A stretch of 64,000 nucleotides of DNA, from positions 8,070,663 to 8,134,662 of the forward strand of contig NC_039509.1 in NCBI RefSeq assembly GCF_003672135.1, written 5' to 3'. The notes under the pieces were generated by a model, which was given only the letters and a program-made list of their open reading frames with translations, had not been told where the DNA came from and ran no database searches. The DNA is from Ooceraea biroi (Eukaryota; Arthropoda; Insecta; Hymenoptera; Formicidae). Position numbers and translations under genes: made by a program. Positions 10,441 through 22,715 of the stretch are shown piece by piece. Numbering within the stretch: position 1 is the stretch's first letter; every line of letters starts with the position of its first letter.

Positions 10441-11573
10441 AACAAATGTTAATTCTTTATTCAATATCTTTATTTAATAGTCAGTGTATTATTCAATTTT
10501 AGTGTATCTTGTTTCAATATTCAGTGAGCACTAAAGATAGAAGACGCTCGTGTCGTGGCGAACGTCAACTGAAATGTACTCAACGTATCAGACGCAATGT
10601 GAATTCTCCATAATCTAACGCGCCTATAATGTGAACGTACTTTACGAACAAACTCGCTTTGCTTGTGTGCGTGCGAGCATACGTACGTGAGTCTGAAACT
10701 TCTGACTCTGATGGAACTTAAGGAAACCGGAACGTCACAATTCTAGCATACGATTACGATATCTCAGGATAGACTGCACCAATCGCGTTCGGAATGGTCG
10801 CGATCGAAAGCTTGCATCCATATTATGTTATTAAAGTGCCGTTTGATTTTTGATTACGGCTTTAGATCCTGAGATATTTTAATCGAAAGTTTGTGTGACA
10901 CGAAATTCCGGATAAGCTATACGGTAGCGCCTCGACGATGCCGTGCCAGTGCCGTATCAAGCGGCTATTTCTCATGCGGCTATTTTTTTTATGTACTTGG
11001 CGTCGCGACGCTACCGCGTCGCTTGATAAATAGATTGCATTTTTGCATTACAGAGAAATTGATTATTTTGAAACGCATCATTACAAATACAAAGATTTCA
11101 GTTTGTCACATAAGCATTTAAACTAAAGCCGAAGTCTCGCAATGATACGCTGCATCATCAGTATTAACTTCTTCCTCGAATTAGATAATCACGCATCTGC
11201 TTTGATTCGCTGTAAAAAAATGTAATGCATGTTACTTTTGAAGTTATACACACATACGCTGTTTGCTATTAAAACGAATATATCAGATAAAAGATTATTT
11301 TTTTCTAATATACATATCTTCATATTGTTTTAATTGTTACGGATAATTTTTTAAATTATTGATAATTAAATTAAACAATATAACTACAATAAAACAATAA
11401 GAAAAGAATTTAATAATTTTCCATTTTCAAAAAATTTACGAGAAATCAGTTTTCATGAAATTTTATATTCAATAACACATTTGTAACGATCAAAATTTAA
11501 AGTAGTAGAAAAAATTCAAATTTTTATTAAAAACAAATATGTTGTACAGATATGTGTAAAAACGTTCATTTTA
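10441..11573. other. Intergenic, one conserved palindromic motif
   Basis: No gene is supported. At 10994-11028 is a 35-bp motif (TACTTGG, CGTCGCGACG, CTACCGCG, TCGCTTGATA) whose inverted copies are at 24873-24907 and 30112-30146. Beyond 11100 the sequence is AT-rich. Confidence 0.5.
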
Positions 11574-12832
11574 TTAGGTGGTAAACTTAATTCTTGCCAT
11601 TTTGTCGTCTCCAAAATTGATTTGTTTCGAAGGGAAGATGAATGAACCTCAATCAAAGTAATTTCCTCCATTTTCTACTACTTTTTCCCATCTCTCCGGC
11701 AACAGGGCAATCCCACGATGATAGAACGCGGTGTCTTTCGAGGCGATCCATTCATTCACCGATTTTTAGACTTCTTCGTAACTGGAGAAGTGTGTGTCCG
11801 TAAGTGCGTGTTTCATCGACCGGAAAAGATGGTAATCCACGGTGCCAAGTCTGGAGAGTACGCTGGATGCGGGAGGACTTCCCATTCAAGCTCTAGAAGT
11901 TTCTGCTTCACGCTTTTCGCAACATGAGGTTGAGCGTTATCATGCAAAAAAATGACTTTGCGTCGATTGTTGGCTACGGATGGTCTTTTTTGCATCAACT
12001 CGTCACTCAATCGGCATAATTGCTGTTGGTAGCATTCAGCTGTAACGGTTTCATTTGGACGCAAGAGCTCGTAATACAGCACACCCTCCTGGTCCCACCA
12101 AATGCAGAGCAAGGTCTTATGCCCGTGAATATTCCTCTTCGGCGTTGAAGTGGATGGTTAGCTGGGGTCCACTCATGATTTCCTCCGCTTGGGATTGTCA
12201 AAATAAATCCATTTTTCATCGTCAGTCACAATACGCCACAAAAAACTCTTTTTTCTTTGCCTGGCAAGCAAAGAAGTCGCGATAGACAAACGATTCAAAA
12301 TGGCATTTTCTGACAACTGGTAGCCATATCGCTTCCTTATGAATTTTTCCCATGGCGTACAAGCGTTTTGAGACAGCCATTGGAGTAACATTTAATACTT
12401 TCGACAACTCTAAAAGCGTTTCAGTTGGATTCTCATGGAGCAATTCTTGTAGCTCAACATTTTCAAATTTTTTCGGCTGCCCAGGACGTTCTTTGTCTCT
12501 TACGTCAAAATCACCGTTTCGAAAGCGTTCAAACCAAACTCTACATGTTCTTTCCGATGGAGTTTCATCACCATACACTTCGGATAATAAGCAATGCGGT
12601 TTTCTTGAGGTCAAAGTAGTGAAGAAGCACATGTCGGAAAAACAGCTTATCGCGGTTCATTTTCAATCGATTGGAAAATCTCTTTGGCGTCGAGAAATCT
12701 AACCTGTGAGGACTGAATCACTTTCAGCAATGTCTAAACTACAAAAGACATGCGATTTCACCGTCGAAACTCGCCAGCGTTGGAGCCGGCACCATCTAGT
12801 AGTGAACGGCAGGAATTAAGTTTATCACCTAA
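11574..12832 (-). mobile_element. Mariner element, full length, decayed
   Basis: The terminal inverted repeats (TTAGGTGGTAAACTTAATTC on the left, its near-complement on the right) are flanked by TA. At 1259 bp the element has normal mariner length. Its transposase lies on the minus strand. Confidence 0.9.
11649..12660 (-). pseudogene. Mariner transposase pseudogene (DD34D type)
   Basis: The gene would have encoded a transposase of roughly 335 residues that cuts and pastes the mariner element. In order on the minus strand I see the N-terminal helix-turn-helix region (SERTCRVWFERFRNGDFDV), the first catalytic aspartate in VTDDEKW, the second in HDNAQPH, and YSPDLAP just before the third. These lie in different frames: there are frameshifts near the N-terminus, around 12220-12300, between 12100 and 12180, and right at the third catalytic site, where YSPDLAP is followed by an out-of-frame tail. 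The C-terminal RWEKVVENGG motif is recognisable up to the stop at 11649. It cannot make active transposase. Confidence 0.85.
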
Positions 12833-13110
12833 TAAATAAAAGTTCAATTTTTTAAAAAAGAAACACCGAATTAATTTGCACACCTAATAGTACATTCTTC
12901 TTTTAATTTTAAGCGCGCAAATTTAATTCGGTGTGTTTTTAAAAAAGAAATTAAGCTTTTATTTATTTTCTTTTTACGCAAATTATAGATTTGAAAGATC
13001 GCTTTCTCATTTCTCGTCTTATTATTGTGTAATTTAACGGAAGACCAAATCGCGAAAGAGCCGATCTTTAAGATTAAAGTTTTAAATATTAAAGTTTCAA
13101 TCCGAAAAAT
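12833..13110. other. Intergenic hairpin region
   Basis: About 12838-12965 holds an imperfect inverted repeat (AAAAAAGAAACACCGAATTAA facing TTAATTCGGTGTGTTTTT). It sits between the mariner copy and the 3' end of the cGAS-like gene; no gene is seen. Confidence 0.5.
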
Positions 13111-16100
13111 TTAATACTCACAAGATTCAGATTCTGGTTCTGACTCTTGAATGTGTAACATGTCAAATTCTGCGTTATTTACTGTAATAAAAATTTTACA
13201 ATATTTCATTAATACAATATTAAATCTTAATGTTAAGTTTAGTGTTAGCAATTCTTTTATATAGCAGTAAATAATTAAATATTAGTTTTCTTATCAACCC
13301 TGCATAATTTTATATCTGCATAATAAATTTTCCATATGATACGTATAGTATATTCATACTCATTTATTATATAATTAATTTGTACTTATTATTTTATTTA
13401 TGTACTTATTTTACAAAACATAAATACTTACAAACATGTCGAGCTATTACGTATGGATCATCTCTGATATTTCGTTTTATATCTTTTATGATATTATTTA
13501 ATCTTCCTTCCATATTTTGAAATTCCGCATCACTGATATTATCTAATAAATTCAAATTATTGGTCCAGTAGGAGTTTAGTTTTCGATCATGAAAAACAAT
13601 AGAAAGTTTCTCCAACATCTACACAAAATTAATTACTATTTTATGATCTTTACTAAAATAAAATTTTCTGAATTATAAAACATACCGTAAAAAATAAAGA
13701 AGTACATGATACTCTATCGGAATTTTGAAAGATGTCCAACTCTTGTAAACACAATGTTTCGATATAATAGCTTGAGATACTCTTCCATTGTTGAGTGTCC
13801 CTAAATTTCTAAAGATAAAAAATTATATATAACATATAATAATATAATATACAGGGTGTATCTTAAAACGCGCCCACCAAGTACATAGTGTTATTCCTGA
13901 GGTGATTTTAAGACGAAAATCCTAATACCAAAATGTCGAGGCTATAATAGTTTTTAAATTGTAAGCATCTGTAATTAGCAAATTAGACTGCCTAAAGTTG
14001 GTGCGCTCAGGCGCGGTACAACGCAAAGTGCTAAAGACGAGAACTGACTGTTGCCCCTCTTGTGAAATTTCGATATGCGAAGATAAGATTGTTTTTGATA
14101 ATGTTTTCATGCACTAAAAATTGTATTCCTTCTGTAAATATGTAAAATATTAAAAAATAGAAAAGATTCCTTTCTTTATAAAAACAATTATCTTTTATTT
14201 ATAGTATTGAAGAAAATTGTATGGTAAGCGGTTTTATTTTTTAATAACATAAACATAAAAGATACTTTCTCTAAAACTCGTAAAAAATAATTGTCTAAAA
14301 CAAATTACTATTTATCTTAATGAATTAAAAATATGTCGACACAATAATAATTCCGAATTTCTATTATGTCCCGACATAATTTTAATTCAATTATAAGAAC
14401 TAATTCCTTTTAGAAAACCATGTTATAAGAGTTTGACATTAGAAAACGTATAAGAAAATATGTAAAAAGTTAATAATGGAGAAGCATTTCTTTCCTTATA
14501 AAAAAGATTTATCTCTTTTTCATAATATTGAACAGAATTTTATGATAAATTGTTAATTCTTAGTTAATTTTTCATGACATAAAAGATACGTTTTCTAATG
14601 TCAAACTCTTATAACATGGTTTCCTAAAAGGAATTAGTTCTTATAATTGAATTAAAATTATGTCGGGACATAATAGAAATTCGGAATTATTATTGCGTCG
14701 ACATATTTTTAATTCATTAAGAAAAATAGTAATTTGTTTTAGACAATTATTTTTTAGGAGTTTTAGAGAAAGTATCTTTTATGCTATTAAAAAATAAGAT
14801 AAATTTCTATATTAGGGGACTCACCTCCGATTTTGTTCAAACTTTGCACAAAGCTTCCTTTTGGCCTACAATTAGGAGTTATGATATTGTCAAAACGGGC
14901 AAACAACATGACAAGGTCATCTTCAGGGTCAAAATGAAGGAAATGCATAATTACCCTGCAGGGGGACTAGGAACGAATGACATAGGGGGCGGTGTGGGAT
15001 GGTATCGGCATCGTTTTCAGCCCGCTTCGCGGGAGGGCGGGGGCAGGGGCTTCGCCCCCCCCCCCCGCCGGAGCCAGTGTAACAAATTTCACACAGATTT
15101 TGATCACTTGGTACACGGCACGGATCCCGGCGGGGAGAGGGGCGAAACCTAAAATTTATTTAAAGCAGTGAATTATTAATATATAGAATAGTTTATTTAT
15201 AAATACAAAGTATTCTTTATTTTAACCAAAAGCACAAAACAGGTGTATACAAATTATTTTCTGCTTTAATCGAGTTAATGTTAAGTTTAATTTCTGTTAA
15301 TAACTTTTTAATGAACAACGAGCGCCGGCTAAAACCTTTTGAAGGTAACTCAGAAGGGTACTGTTGACAACATATGTCAAGGTCAAGGTCATCGGAGCTG
15401 ACTCCCCTATAATGCATAATTACCAAAAATAAAACAGCTTACCATAAAATTTTCTTCAATACTATGAATAAAAGATAATTGTTTTTATAAAGAAAGGAAT
15501 CTTTTCTATTTTTTAATATTTTACATATTTACAGAAGGAATACAATTTTTAGTGCATGAAAACATTATCAAAAACAATCTTATCTTCGCATATCGAAATT
15601 TCACAAGAGGGGCAACAGTCAGTTCTCGCCTTTAGCACTTTGCGTTGTACCGCGCCTGAGCGCACCAACTTTAGGTAGTCTAATTTGCTAATTACAGATG
15701 CTTACAATTTAAAAACTATTATAGCCTCGATATTTTGGTATTAGGATTTTCGTCTTAAACTCACCTCAGGAATAACACTATGTACTTGGTGGGCGCGTTT
15801 TAAGATACACCCTGTATAATATATAATATTGTACATATAATACATGTAAGTACAATATAAAATATGCACTGTTATATACCTTTAAGTGCCGTATTATGGG
15901 CTTGGCACGTCCATTGCAAGAGAGTATATCTTTTTCGTATTCATAAAAAGACATACGCCAATAACGATATTCTTCAACGCCAAAATAGCCTCTATCGTTG
16001 TTCAAAGGTTTAGGTACAGCAAACCAATATCTATTAGGAAACTGCAAAACGCTGGCAAGTTAATTGCAGCTAATAATGCACAATTTAACTTATTTATTTA

Positions 16101-16175
16101 ATAAACGAGTACAAAAGATTTGTTCTTTACCTTTTGTACCCGTGTTTCGAGTAAATGTTTTAATTTGATTTTTTT
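13111..16175 (-). CDS. Mab-21/cGAS-like receptor, 3' exons only
   Basis: Five exons read cleanly on the minus strand with GT-AG junctions: 16175-16131, 16041-15880, 13808-13686, 13618-13432 and 13181-13111 (stop TAA). Phases agree at every junction. The conceptual product carries hallmarks of the C-terminal lobe of the Mab-21/cGAS nucleotidyltransferase family: RYWFAVPKPL, YWRMSFYEYEKDIL, the QWKSISSYYIETL helix and the NLLDNISDAEFQNMEGRL region. Family members sense double-stranded RNA or DNA and make cyclic dinucleotides, or act as developmental Mab-21 proteins. The exons for the catalytic nucleotidyltransferase lobe were not found: upstream sequence is a deleted mariner and PLE debris, so the gene may be truncated or its 5' exons may lie far away. 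The 15879-13809 intron is enlarged by a palindromic transposon. The reading frame has no stop, suggesting recent function or recent loss. Confidence 0.72.
14798..15424. mobile_element. Insertion nested in the palindrome's right arm
   Basis: The palindromic pairing breaks at 14797 and resumes at 15425. The inserted 0.6 kb has imperfect inverted ends (TATTAGGGGACTCA / TGACTCCCCTATA-like) and contains a GC-rich block (14972-15148) shared with 55672-55860, plus a copy of the AACGAGCGACGGCTAAAA repeat. It is non-coding. Confidence 0.65.
14972..15148. repeat. GC-rich dispersed repeat (copy 1)
   Basis: From GAACGAATGACATAGGGGGC to the CCCGGCGGGGAGAGGGGCGAA stretch this is nearly the same as 55672-55852. 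It contains GGGGCTTCGCCCCC-type snapback sequences. Apparent reading frames through it are a consequence of high GC. Confidence 0.75.
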
Positions 16176-16440
16176 CTGAAAAATCATTCAAAAACTTTTT
16201 TTAATTAGGAAATTATGTTGAACTAAAATTATGGAAGCATAATTATTCTAATAAATAAATATTATTCTTGAAAATTGCAATTTCATGTAATAAATTTTAA
16301 ATTTTGTTAATAAATACAATAAATTTTTCGTACTAATGGTTCTCTTGTCATATTTTATTTTTATGTTACGCATATTTTGTAAAATAAAAAGTTTGGTAAT
16401 CACATGCATTATAGAGGAGGCAGCTCCAAAATCTTAATAT
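16176..16440. other. AT-rich, no exon recognised
   Basis: This is the stretch where the next upstream exon of the cGAS-like gene would be expected. I see no open frame with splice sites that I can support. Confidence 0.4.
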
Positions 16441-16992
16441 ATTGGGTTGTTTGGAAAATGCGTGTGGTTTTTCACACAGCCAAGTGTTCCAAGAAGTGCT
16501 GTGCAACGGTCAAATTAGATATGTGGAGTATCTTCGCGATGTCTTGCGTCGTGTAGTGTGGATTATTTTCAATTAATTAAATGCTGTAATTTGGTCGTCA
16601 TCTACCGCTGAAAGCCTACCTGAGCGTCGTTGGTCTCCGTTAAAATCACCATGTTTAAAGCGAGCAAACCACTTCTCAACAGTTTTTTCAGCTACTGCAT
16701 CACTTATATAAACGGCACAAATCTTTTTTGTTGTCTGAACAGCATTCTTGCCTTATTTTATAATAAAATAAAATAACATAATGTGTCGAAAATGCATCTT
16801 ATTTTCTTCCATTTTTAAATTGATGTAAAATTAACAAAACTCAATGAATCCAAATGTTTTTATTCGTAAATGATGCGTTGAAATGTCCTCTTTCAAAATA
16901 TGTATATATAAGTTAAAGTTATTCACGACATAGATAAACATGTTTTAACGCCATCTCTTAAAAAACCGCACGAACTTTCCGCACAACCCAAT
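16441..16992 (-). mobile_element. Internally deleted mariner
   Basis: The ends ATTGGGTTGTTTGGAAAATG and CGAACTTTCCGCACAACCCAAT are near inverse copies. Within the 552 bp the minus strand retains a transposase N-terminal fragment (VEKWFARFKHGDFNGDQRR) before a large deletion. It belongs to a different mariner family from the 11.57-kb copy. Confidence 0.8.
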
Positions 16993-17130
16993 AATATATT
17001 GTCGAGTGTCCAATATATATTCCTTGATTCTTGTTTTTAAATGTCTCTTGGTCTGTCCAATGTAACAAGAATTATGCCCGTTAAGGTCTCGTCCGGATGG
17101 ATAACTATGTAGTCGTGCTCCTGCACGCAC
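16993..17130 (-). pseudogene. Penelope-like GIY-YIG remnant
   Basis: The minus strand reads GHNSCYIGQTKRHLKTRIKE, a GIY-YIG core, abutting the deleted mariner at its 3' side. Upstream it merges into the inverted repeat 17070-17205. No reverse transcriptase is present. Confidence 0.55.
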
Positions 17131-17205
17131 CTCGACAACAGTGTTTATAATACCGCCAAAAGCAAAAGCAATAACTCGCGCGCTGCGCCGCGCCTCCCGC
17201 GCGCC
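17070..17205. repeat. Left member of an 8.4-kb-spaced inverted repeat
   Basis: The stretch (GGATGGATAACTATGTAGTC, GCACGCACCTCGACAACAG, then a CGCGCGCTGCGCCGCGCC core) reappears inverted at 25325-25465. The pair bounds about 8.4 kb and could be the ends of one large element, although the right member also belongs to a smaller palindrome. Confidence 0.6.
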
Positions 17206-19242
17206 TCACGTCTTCACTGTGTTCTGTTTGCTTTCCTTGACAACAGTTAAGTTACTCGCTTAGGTTATCTGTGTGTTTTTTCAGTTTCTTTGTGAGTTTC
17301 GTGTTACGCCATAGCATATTAGGGCAAAAAGTAAAATGGAAATGCTCGAGAGAATAGAGGCTCTCGAAATCATCGATCTGCTTTCCTCTCATGCGTATAG
17401 ATAGCGAGATCGCTCGCTAGACAATTCGCGGCCAGATAGCCCGTTGAGTTCGCGTTCGTCGGCGGAGATGCAGTCTTCCATGATACCTCAGGTGAGCTAT
17501 TACCCTTATTTGGTATCAGCGGTCTTGTGTGGCATGCGGTAGCGTTGCTAACCGCGAGAAACGGAAAAGTATCACGCTATTTTTCAGACGGAACAACGAA
17601 CATAACCTATACTCGCGCTAGCGGCATCGAGGGATTAGGACACCGAGGGAGAAGATTACGCACGTGGATGAGGTTCCAGCAGCGGGTTTTGTGGCTTTGT
17701 CACTGGCCTTTGAGCACACCAAAGAAGAACCGACGGTCGCACAAGCGATCGGGGGCGTTGTACCAGGTATGTCCTCTTGTTGACCCAGTTTTTCTTGGCA
17801 ATATCTGGCGAAGAGAGGACATAACCGACGGTTTCTTCTGCCCCCCTCCCCCCCCACCGTTTTTGGGTTGTATTGACACCGATCGACGCCAGTGAGAATA
17901 AGGCCTCCGTTTATCTATGGCATGCTGATTTACGGACAGCGAGATTTCGGATTCTTAGGATCTGTTAGGATTTCTTCTTCAAACCCACAGGCAGTGCTTT
18001 CTGCGTTTTTTGGGAGAGCACAACACCCGCTGCATTTTCTCGTTTTCGCTGACCGGCAACAAGGACCGGCGATTCGAATGACACACGCTCTCTCTTGGAA
18101 TGCGCTGATGCGATGCACCCGAAGAGAAGACGCAGACTCCGCGCGCGTCGCTTCTCTACATGAGAGCAATCCGGCGCTTTCGAGCACATAAAGTTGGAAC
18201 CTTTCCGTGCTGAATCCTTTTCAGACAGACAGTCATCAGTCGATGAGTGTTCTAGGCATAGACACTTGTGCTAAACTTCTGTCTTATTTTGAGGTATAGG
18301 ATCTGGCAGTACCGACCTTTTTTGAAGCACCGGCCTTATCAGATAATAGGTCAATTTCTTCGTGCAATCTTCTTCAGCCAATAGGCGAGAAGAGTACCAA
18401 TCACTTGCTCAGGCGTACCAATCACTTGCTCAGGCACAAGTGGATCCCTGTCGCATCTCCGCAACACCTCCGAGCATCTCAGACATGGCATTTATACAAG
18501 GCTGAAAACCGTGCAGGACAAAAATCGTTTTAACGACGACGCACGATCGGTCCTGGCACGTATACATTTTAGCAGTATACATTCATTAGCTCAAACCAGG
18601 AAGGTTTTTTGTAATCCTTCCCTGGTCTTTATGGGCCCAGGAGCCCGTGTTTGGTCAGTATCTCGCTGAAGTGCTGAAAGAAGCGCGAGTTTTTGAAACT
18701 GACAGCTGATTTTGCAGGGGCCACGTTATACTAAGTTTCGTAGCACATTATTCAACAGTGCCCACAGCAGCAGCCGTCGTCTGCAACTAGAAAAGAGGCT
18801 CAACCGGTTCGCCAGACAACGAAACAGCGAATCCAGCTTCGTGTTTTCAGTCATTTTATTATTTGGAAAATCGGAAGGTCCATTATTCTCCAGCCAGAGG
18901 ACCCCGTTCACTTGAGCTGTCACCATCTTTCCCAGTCGCGATCCCGGCCTCGAAGATCTGCCGATCGCCTGGATAAATATACGCATTGGCTGAATAATGC
19001 CATGCTCAACCATGGAGTTGGACGCATTACGAGATCTCTGATTCATCTTATTTCTTTGCGATCAACGAGAGTCTTTCTTTTTGAGCCAGAACTTTCATTA
19101 CTGTTATATTTCTGTCTCTCGGAAACCTCTATGTTTCAGGAGAGCCTTTGTTCCTGCGGCACCTTTTTCTTAACGTACTTTACGACTATCTTATAGATAT
19201 CATCGAGTGACAGTCGATCTATCCTAATCTGCGCAAAGTATA
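17206..19242 (+). other. Decayed multi-exon gene or retroelement, unidentified
   Basis: Coding-looking fragments are separated by splice-like sites. Examples are an ATG-led stretch at 17337-17490 (one in-frame stop) ending at a GTGAGC donor; an open frame at about 17640-17776 containing EKITHVDEVPAAGFVALSLA before a GTATGT donor; and possible exons at 17982-18190 and 18720-18900 that follow CAG acceptors. I do not recognise the protein, and no continuous frame connects the pieces. It is probably a dead gene carried inside the inverted-repeat-bounded region. Confidence 0.35.
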
Positions 19243-19853
19243 CAGGGTGTCCCAGACCTACCGAATCACCGCTTCAGGGTAGACTTTTGAGGTCATTCTG
19301 AGACGAAAGTTCCTCTTGCAAAATGTCGAGGGTGGCGTAGTTTTGGCGCTATAAAAGGTTGAAGATATCCTATCCATGTGTAGAATTTTTCCGCGTTCAG
19401 GGACGGTGGATCGAAGTGGCCCTGCGCATCGCGCACACGTCAATTCGATCGAACTATTTCATGGATCAGATCTTTTCTCGTCGATCGTACTGCCGATGTC
19501 GCAGAAAGTCGAACGGTAACGCGCGAAAATCCCGGTGCACGCGGAAGTGCGTTTAACGAGATATACACGGATAAATGGATCGATCGCGGAGAAACGTGTG
19601 AACTGGCCGGCGAGGTCTTTGGATTTGACTCTGATCCATAAAATAGTTCGATCGAATTGAAGTGTGCGCGATGCGCAGGGCCACTTCGATCTACCGTCCC
19701 TGAACGCGAGAAAATTCTACACATAGGATATCTTCAAACTTTTATAGCGCCGAAACTACGCCACCCTCGACATTTTGCAAGAGGAACTTTCGTCTCAGAA
19801 TGACCTCAGGAGTCTACCCTGAAGCGGTGATTCGGTAGGTCTGGGACACCCTG
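19243..19853. mobile_element. Palindromic CAGGGTGT element, 611 bp
   Basis: It starts CAGGGTGTCCCAGACCTACC and ends with the exact inverse, flanked by TA. The arms (about 19243-19470 and 19640-19853) are close to identical. No gene. Confidence 0.85.
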
Positions 19854-20824
19854 TATACACATATCGAGCTGCCTCTTCTCTAATTAGAGGACGCGCGAAC
19901 TGTTATTCATGCTCCCAGGAACGCAAATTGGTTACTCTCGGCTCTGAAGACGCCTTATTAGCCTGAATTTTCTCACGTTTGTACAATGAATTTCCATGAT
20001 TTTCAAGGGCGTTGAAGTTTGTGGGAGCTCACCGCGTTGCCTTCCTGCTTCCCTACGCCGCTTACACTTTTATAATGAGAAATGGAATATCAAAATCCAA
20101 CTATATGGCGAGGGAGATCGTTAGAGACTTTCGGTGCTGATATCATCACTGTCTGCATTCCAGGATACCAACTAGATCGGAGATATTTATGTGTCCCGAG
20201 GAGGTGAATTGGTCTTCGACTTCCAGGTCATATAGACCTCATCGTGGTTTCCTTGCAGATTATTTAATCCCTAACGTAAACTTTGCAGAAGGTTAGGGAA
20301 TACGCCTGTCTTCTCTCTCAGAGACGACGGAAATGCGCTATCGGTTGTATCGGTTGTATGATGGCAAATGATACGCTGATGAAAACATCATCGAGTCTGT
20401 GTTCCACGAAGAATTTTTTCCTAGAAATAAATTTGGACTTATTAGTCATTAAGACATCATTAATGATAACATGGGTATGCATTAAAGCCGCTCAGACGCG
20501 GTGCCTCTATGTGAACCTTCTTATATTATCCTATGAGGTATGAGTGGGAAAAACTCCTAGTTTTTGATGAAACTAACGGAGTCTCCTCAGCATTTTTACT
20601 TTGAACGTGTTTGGGCGCTTCTTGTGAGGATTCAGATACTCGACTAGTGACCGCTAATCCGCAATATTCCTTTCATTATTCTATGGGAACTTTACTGCCA
20701 CTTCTAACCATGCTTCGTTTCGCAGCAGATTACCAAGACTGCTTTCTATTAATGCATCGGTCCTTTCGTATATTTGCAATTTGGTTTCTAACCTTGCCTT
20801 CAACCGGTCGGTTGTCCTGGAAGG
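19854..20824. other. Unassigned, possible exon debris
   Basis: No gene supported. Pyrimidine tracts followed by CAG (for example at about 20258) hint at old splice acceptors of the same unidentified gene as at 17.2-19.2 kb. Confidence 0.3.
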
Positions 20825-21734
20825 GAGCACCGCACTTGGACATATTGAAAATGGACACGTTGCAAATGGACACAAAACTTTGTACACGGTTCAATTGGAC
20901 ACCGTTCAGTTGCGCACTATTTTATTTGGACATAGTGGCTTTTGGACACGTAAGAAAATTTGTACTGCTCAGTCGGACACCGTTCACTTGGACACCATTC
21001 AATCGCGCATCGTTTATTTAGACAGGGCAAGATATGCACCATTCATTAGGACGCTTAAAATATATCGCGTTTGTTGAAATATATACACAGTTGAAAAATT
21101 TGTGTTAAATTTAACAGATATCACATGTCCCAAACGGTCCACATAAATTTTTGTGTTAATTTAACATAATATGAATATGTTAAATGGTGACACTAATATT
21201 ATGTTAATATTTTAACCCAAAATGAATGCAAACTGCGAAGTAATTTGAAATAAATTTTGTGTAAAATCAACATATTTTTAATGATAAAATTAACTCGAAA
21301 AAAAAGTTATTTTTACATACATCTTTACTCTCAACATAGTTTTCTGTAAATTTTAACAGATAAAACTTGTCACTAATAATACGGAACATATACAGGGTGT
21401 TTCTAAAAGGTCTGGTCAAACTTTAACCACAGATGCTACGTATCAAAACAAAGCAAAATGTCCATATAAACATGGGTCCGGAAATGCTCCTCTTCTGAGA
21501 TAACACAAGATAGTCACTTCATAGACTTCTTTGGCTCAATTACTGTAGTAATGTTTTTTTTGTTTCGTCGCGGAGAAAACCTGCGCCAGGTTCGATCCCG
21601 GCCTTAGGGGAACGGGGGATATGAGGATTGTTACCACTCTAAAAATCCCGTCGTCGCCTGCCTCGAGCGAGTGGCAGAGGGACACCGGAATCTCTCACGA
21701 AAACGCCGTGAAGTCCGTCCTCGCCTACGGGGAG

Positions 21735-22020
21735 TGACGCCCAGTTGCACACAGAATAAATTGGACACAACAGGTTCAGTGAATCGGACACGGACCCAAT
21801 CGGACACAATAAGAAACGGACACAGTGATAATCGTACACAACGCTAATCGGACACAATGGCAATCGGACACATTGTCAATCGGACACAGTGGTTGCCAAT
21901 TGCACACAGTAGGAAACGGACACAGTGGCTGCAATCGGACACAGTAGGAAATGGACACACGGGGGTTGCAATCGGACACAGTAGGAAACGGACACAGTAG
22001 GAAACGGACACATGTTCCGT
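21735..22020 (-). repeat. GGACACA minisatellite (left arm)
   Basis: Units of about 17-30 bp share CGGACACAGTAGGAAA or CGGACACAATGG. The inverse array at 22440-22715 pairs with it. Long apparent reading frames here are repeat artefacts. Confidence 0.8.
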
Positions 22021-22439
22021 GACAGTTTCATTCTAATAAGGAAGAGTCAAAATTAGATGTAGAGTAAACATTGCTTTGTCTTGCAAAGTACATGCGTGGA
22101 TACAGTGTGGATACTTTCCCAGTATACACTTTCTTTAATATTATTAATTTTTTATACTAGGAAAGTATATGCTTGGGCTTTGCCCGTCACCTAGTACTCT
22201 TCCACATAAAAAAATAACAAAACTTTGGGGTAACCAAAAGTACTGCGTGGAAGTTACAATGTAGAACTTTGCTTTGCGTGGAACCTCGCTTCATATACTC
22301 TCAGCATATGCTTTCTAAATTTATTAAATATTGCACGTATGCGCAAAGTAAGCATGGTAGCATTGCTACGCCATATAAAGAAATTGAAATAGAAAAGTCC
22401 TTACAAGTAACATTTCCAGGTTAGGAAAACTGTCACGGA

Positions 22440-22715
22440 ACCTGTGTCCGTTTCCTACTGTGTCCGTTTGCAACCATCATGTGTCCGTTTCCTACTGTGT
22501 CCGATTGCAACCACCGTGTGTCCATTTCCTATTGTGTCCGATTGCAACCACTGTGTGTCCGTTTCCTACTGTGCGCAATTGGCACTGTGTCCGATTGCCA
22601 CTGTGTCCGATTAGCGTTGTGTACGATTATCACTGTGTCCGTTTCTTATTGTGTCCGATTGGGTCCGTGTCCGATTCACTAAATCTGTTGTGTCCGATTT
22701 ATTCTGTGTGCAACT
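22440..22715 (+). repeat. TGTGTCCG minisatellite (right arm)
   Basis: This is the inverted counterpart of 21735-22020, with more units of TGTGTCCGTTTCCTAC and TGTGTCCGATTGC. The copy number differs slightly between arms, so the repeat has changed length since the palindrome formed. Confidence 0.8.

Larger units (their letters stand above)
13852..15814. mobile_element. Palindromic CAGGGTGT element within cGAS-like intron
   Basis: It starts CAGGGTGTATCTTAAAAC and ends with the inverse, TA on each side. The left arm (13852 to about 14450) is complementary to 14590-14797 plus 15425-15814; the right arm is split by a 0.6-kb insertion. Removing it would leave a short intron of roughly 100 bp, the size usual in this gene. 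Confidence 0.8.

Noticed and set aside
17930..18190. Overlapping frames of 74-99 codons on both strands
   Set aside because: GC-rich stretch open in several frames; no domain, and nearby splice-like sites argue against a single-exon gene.
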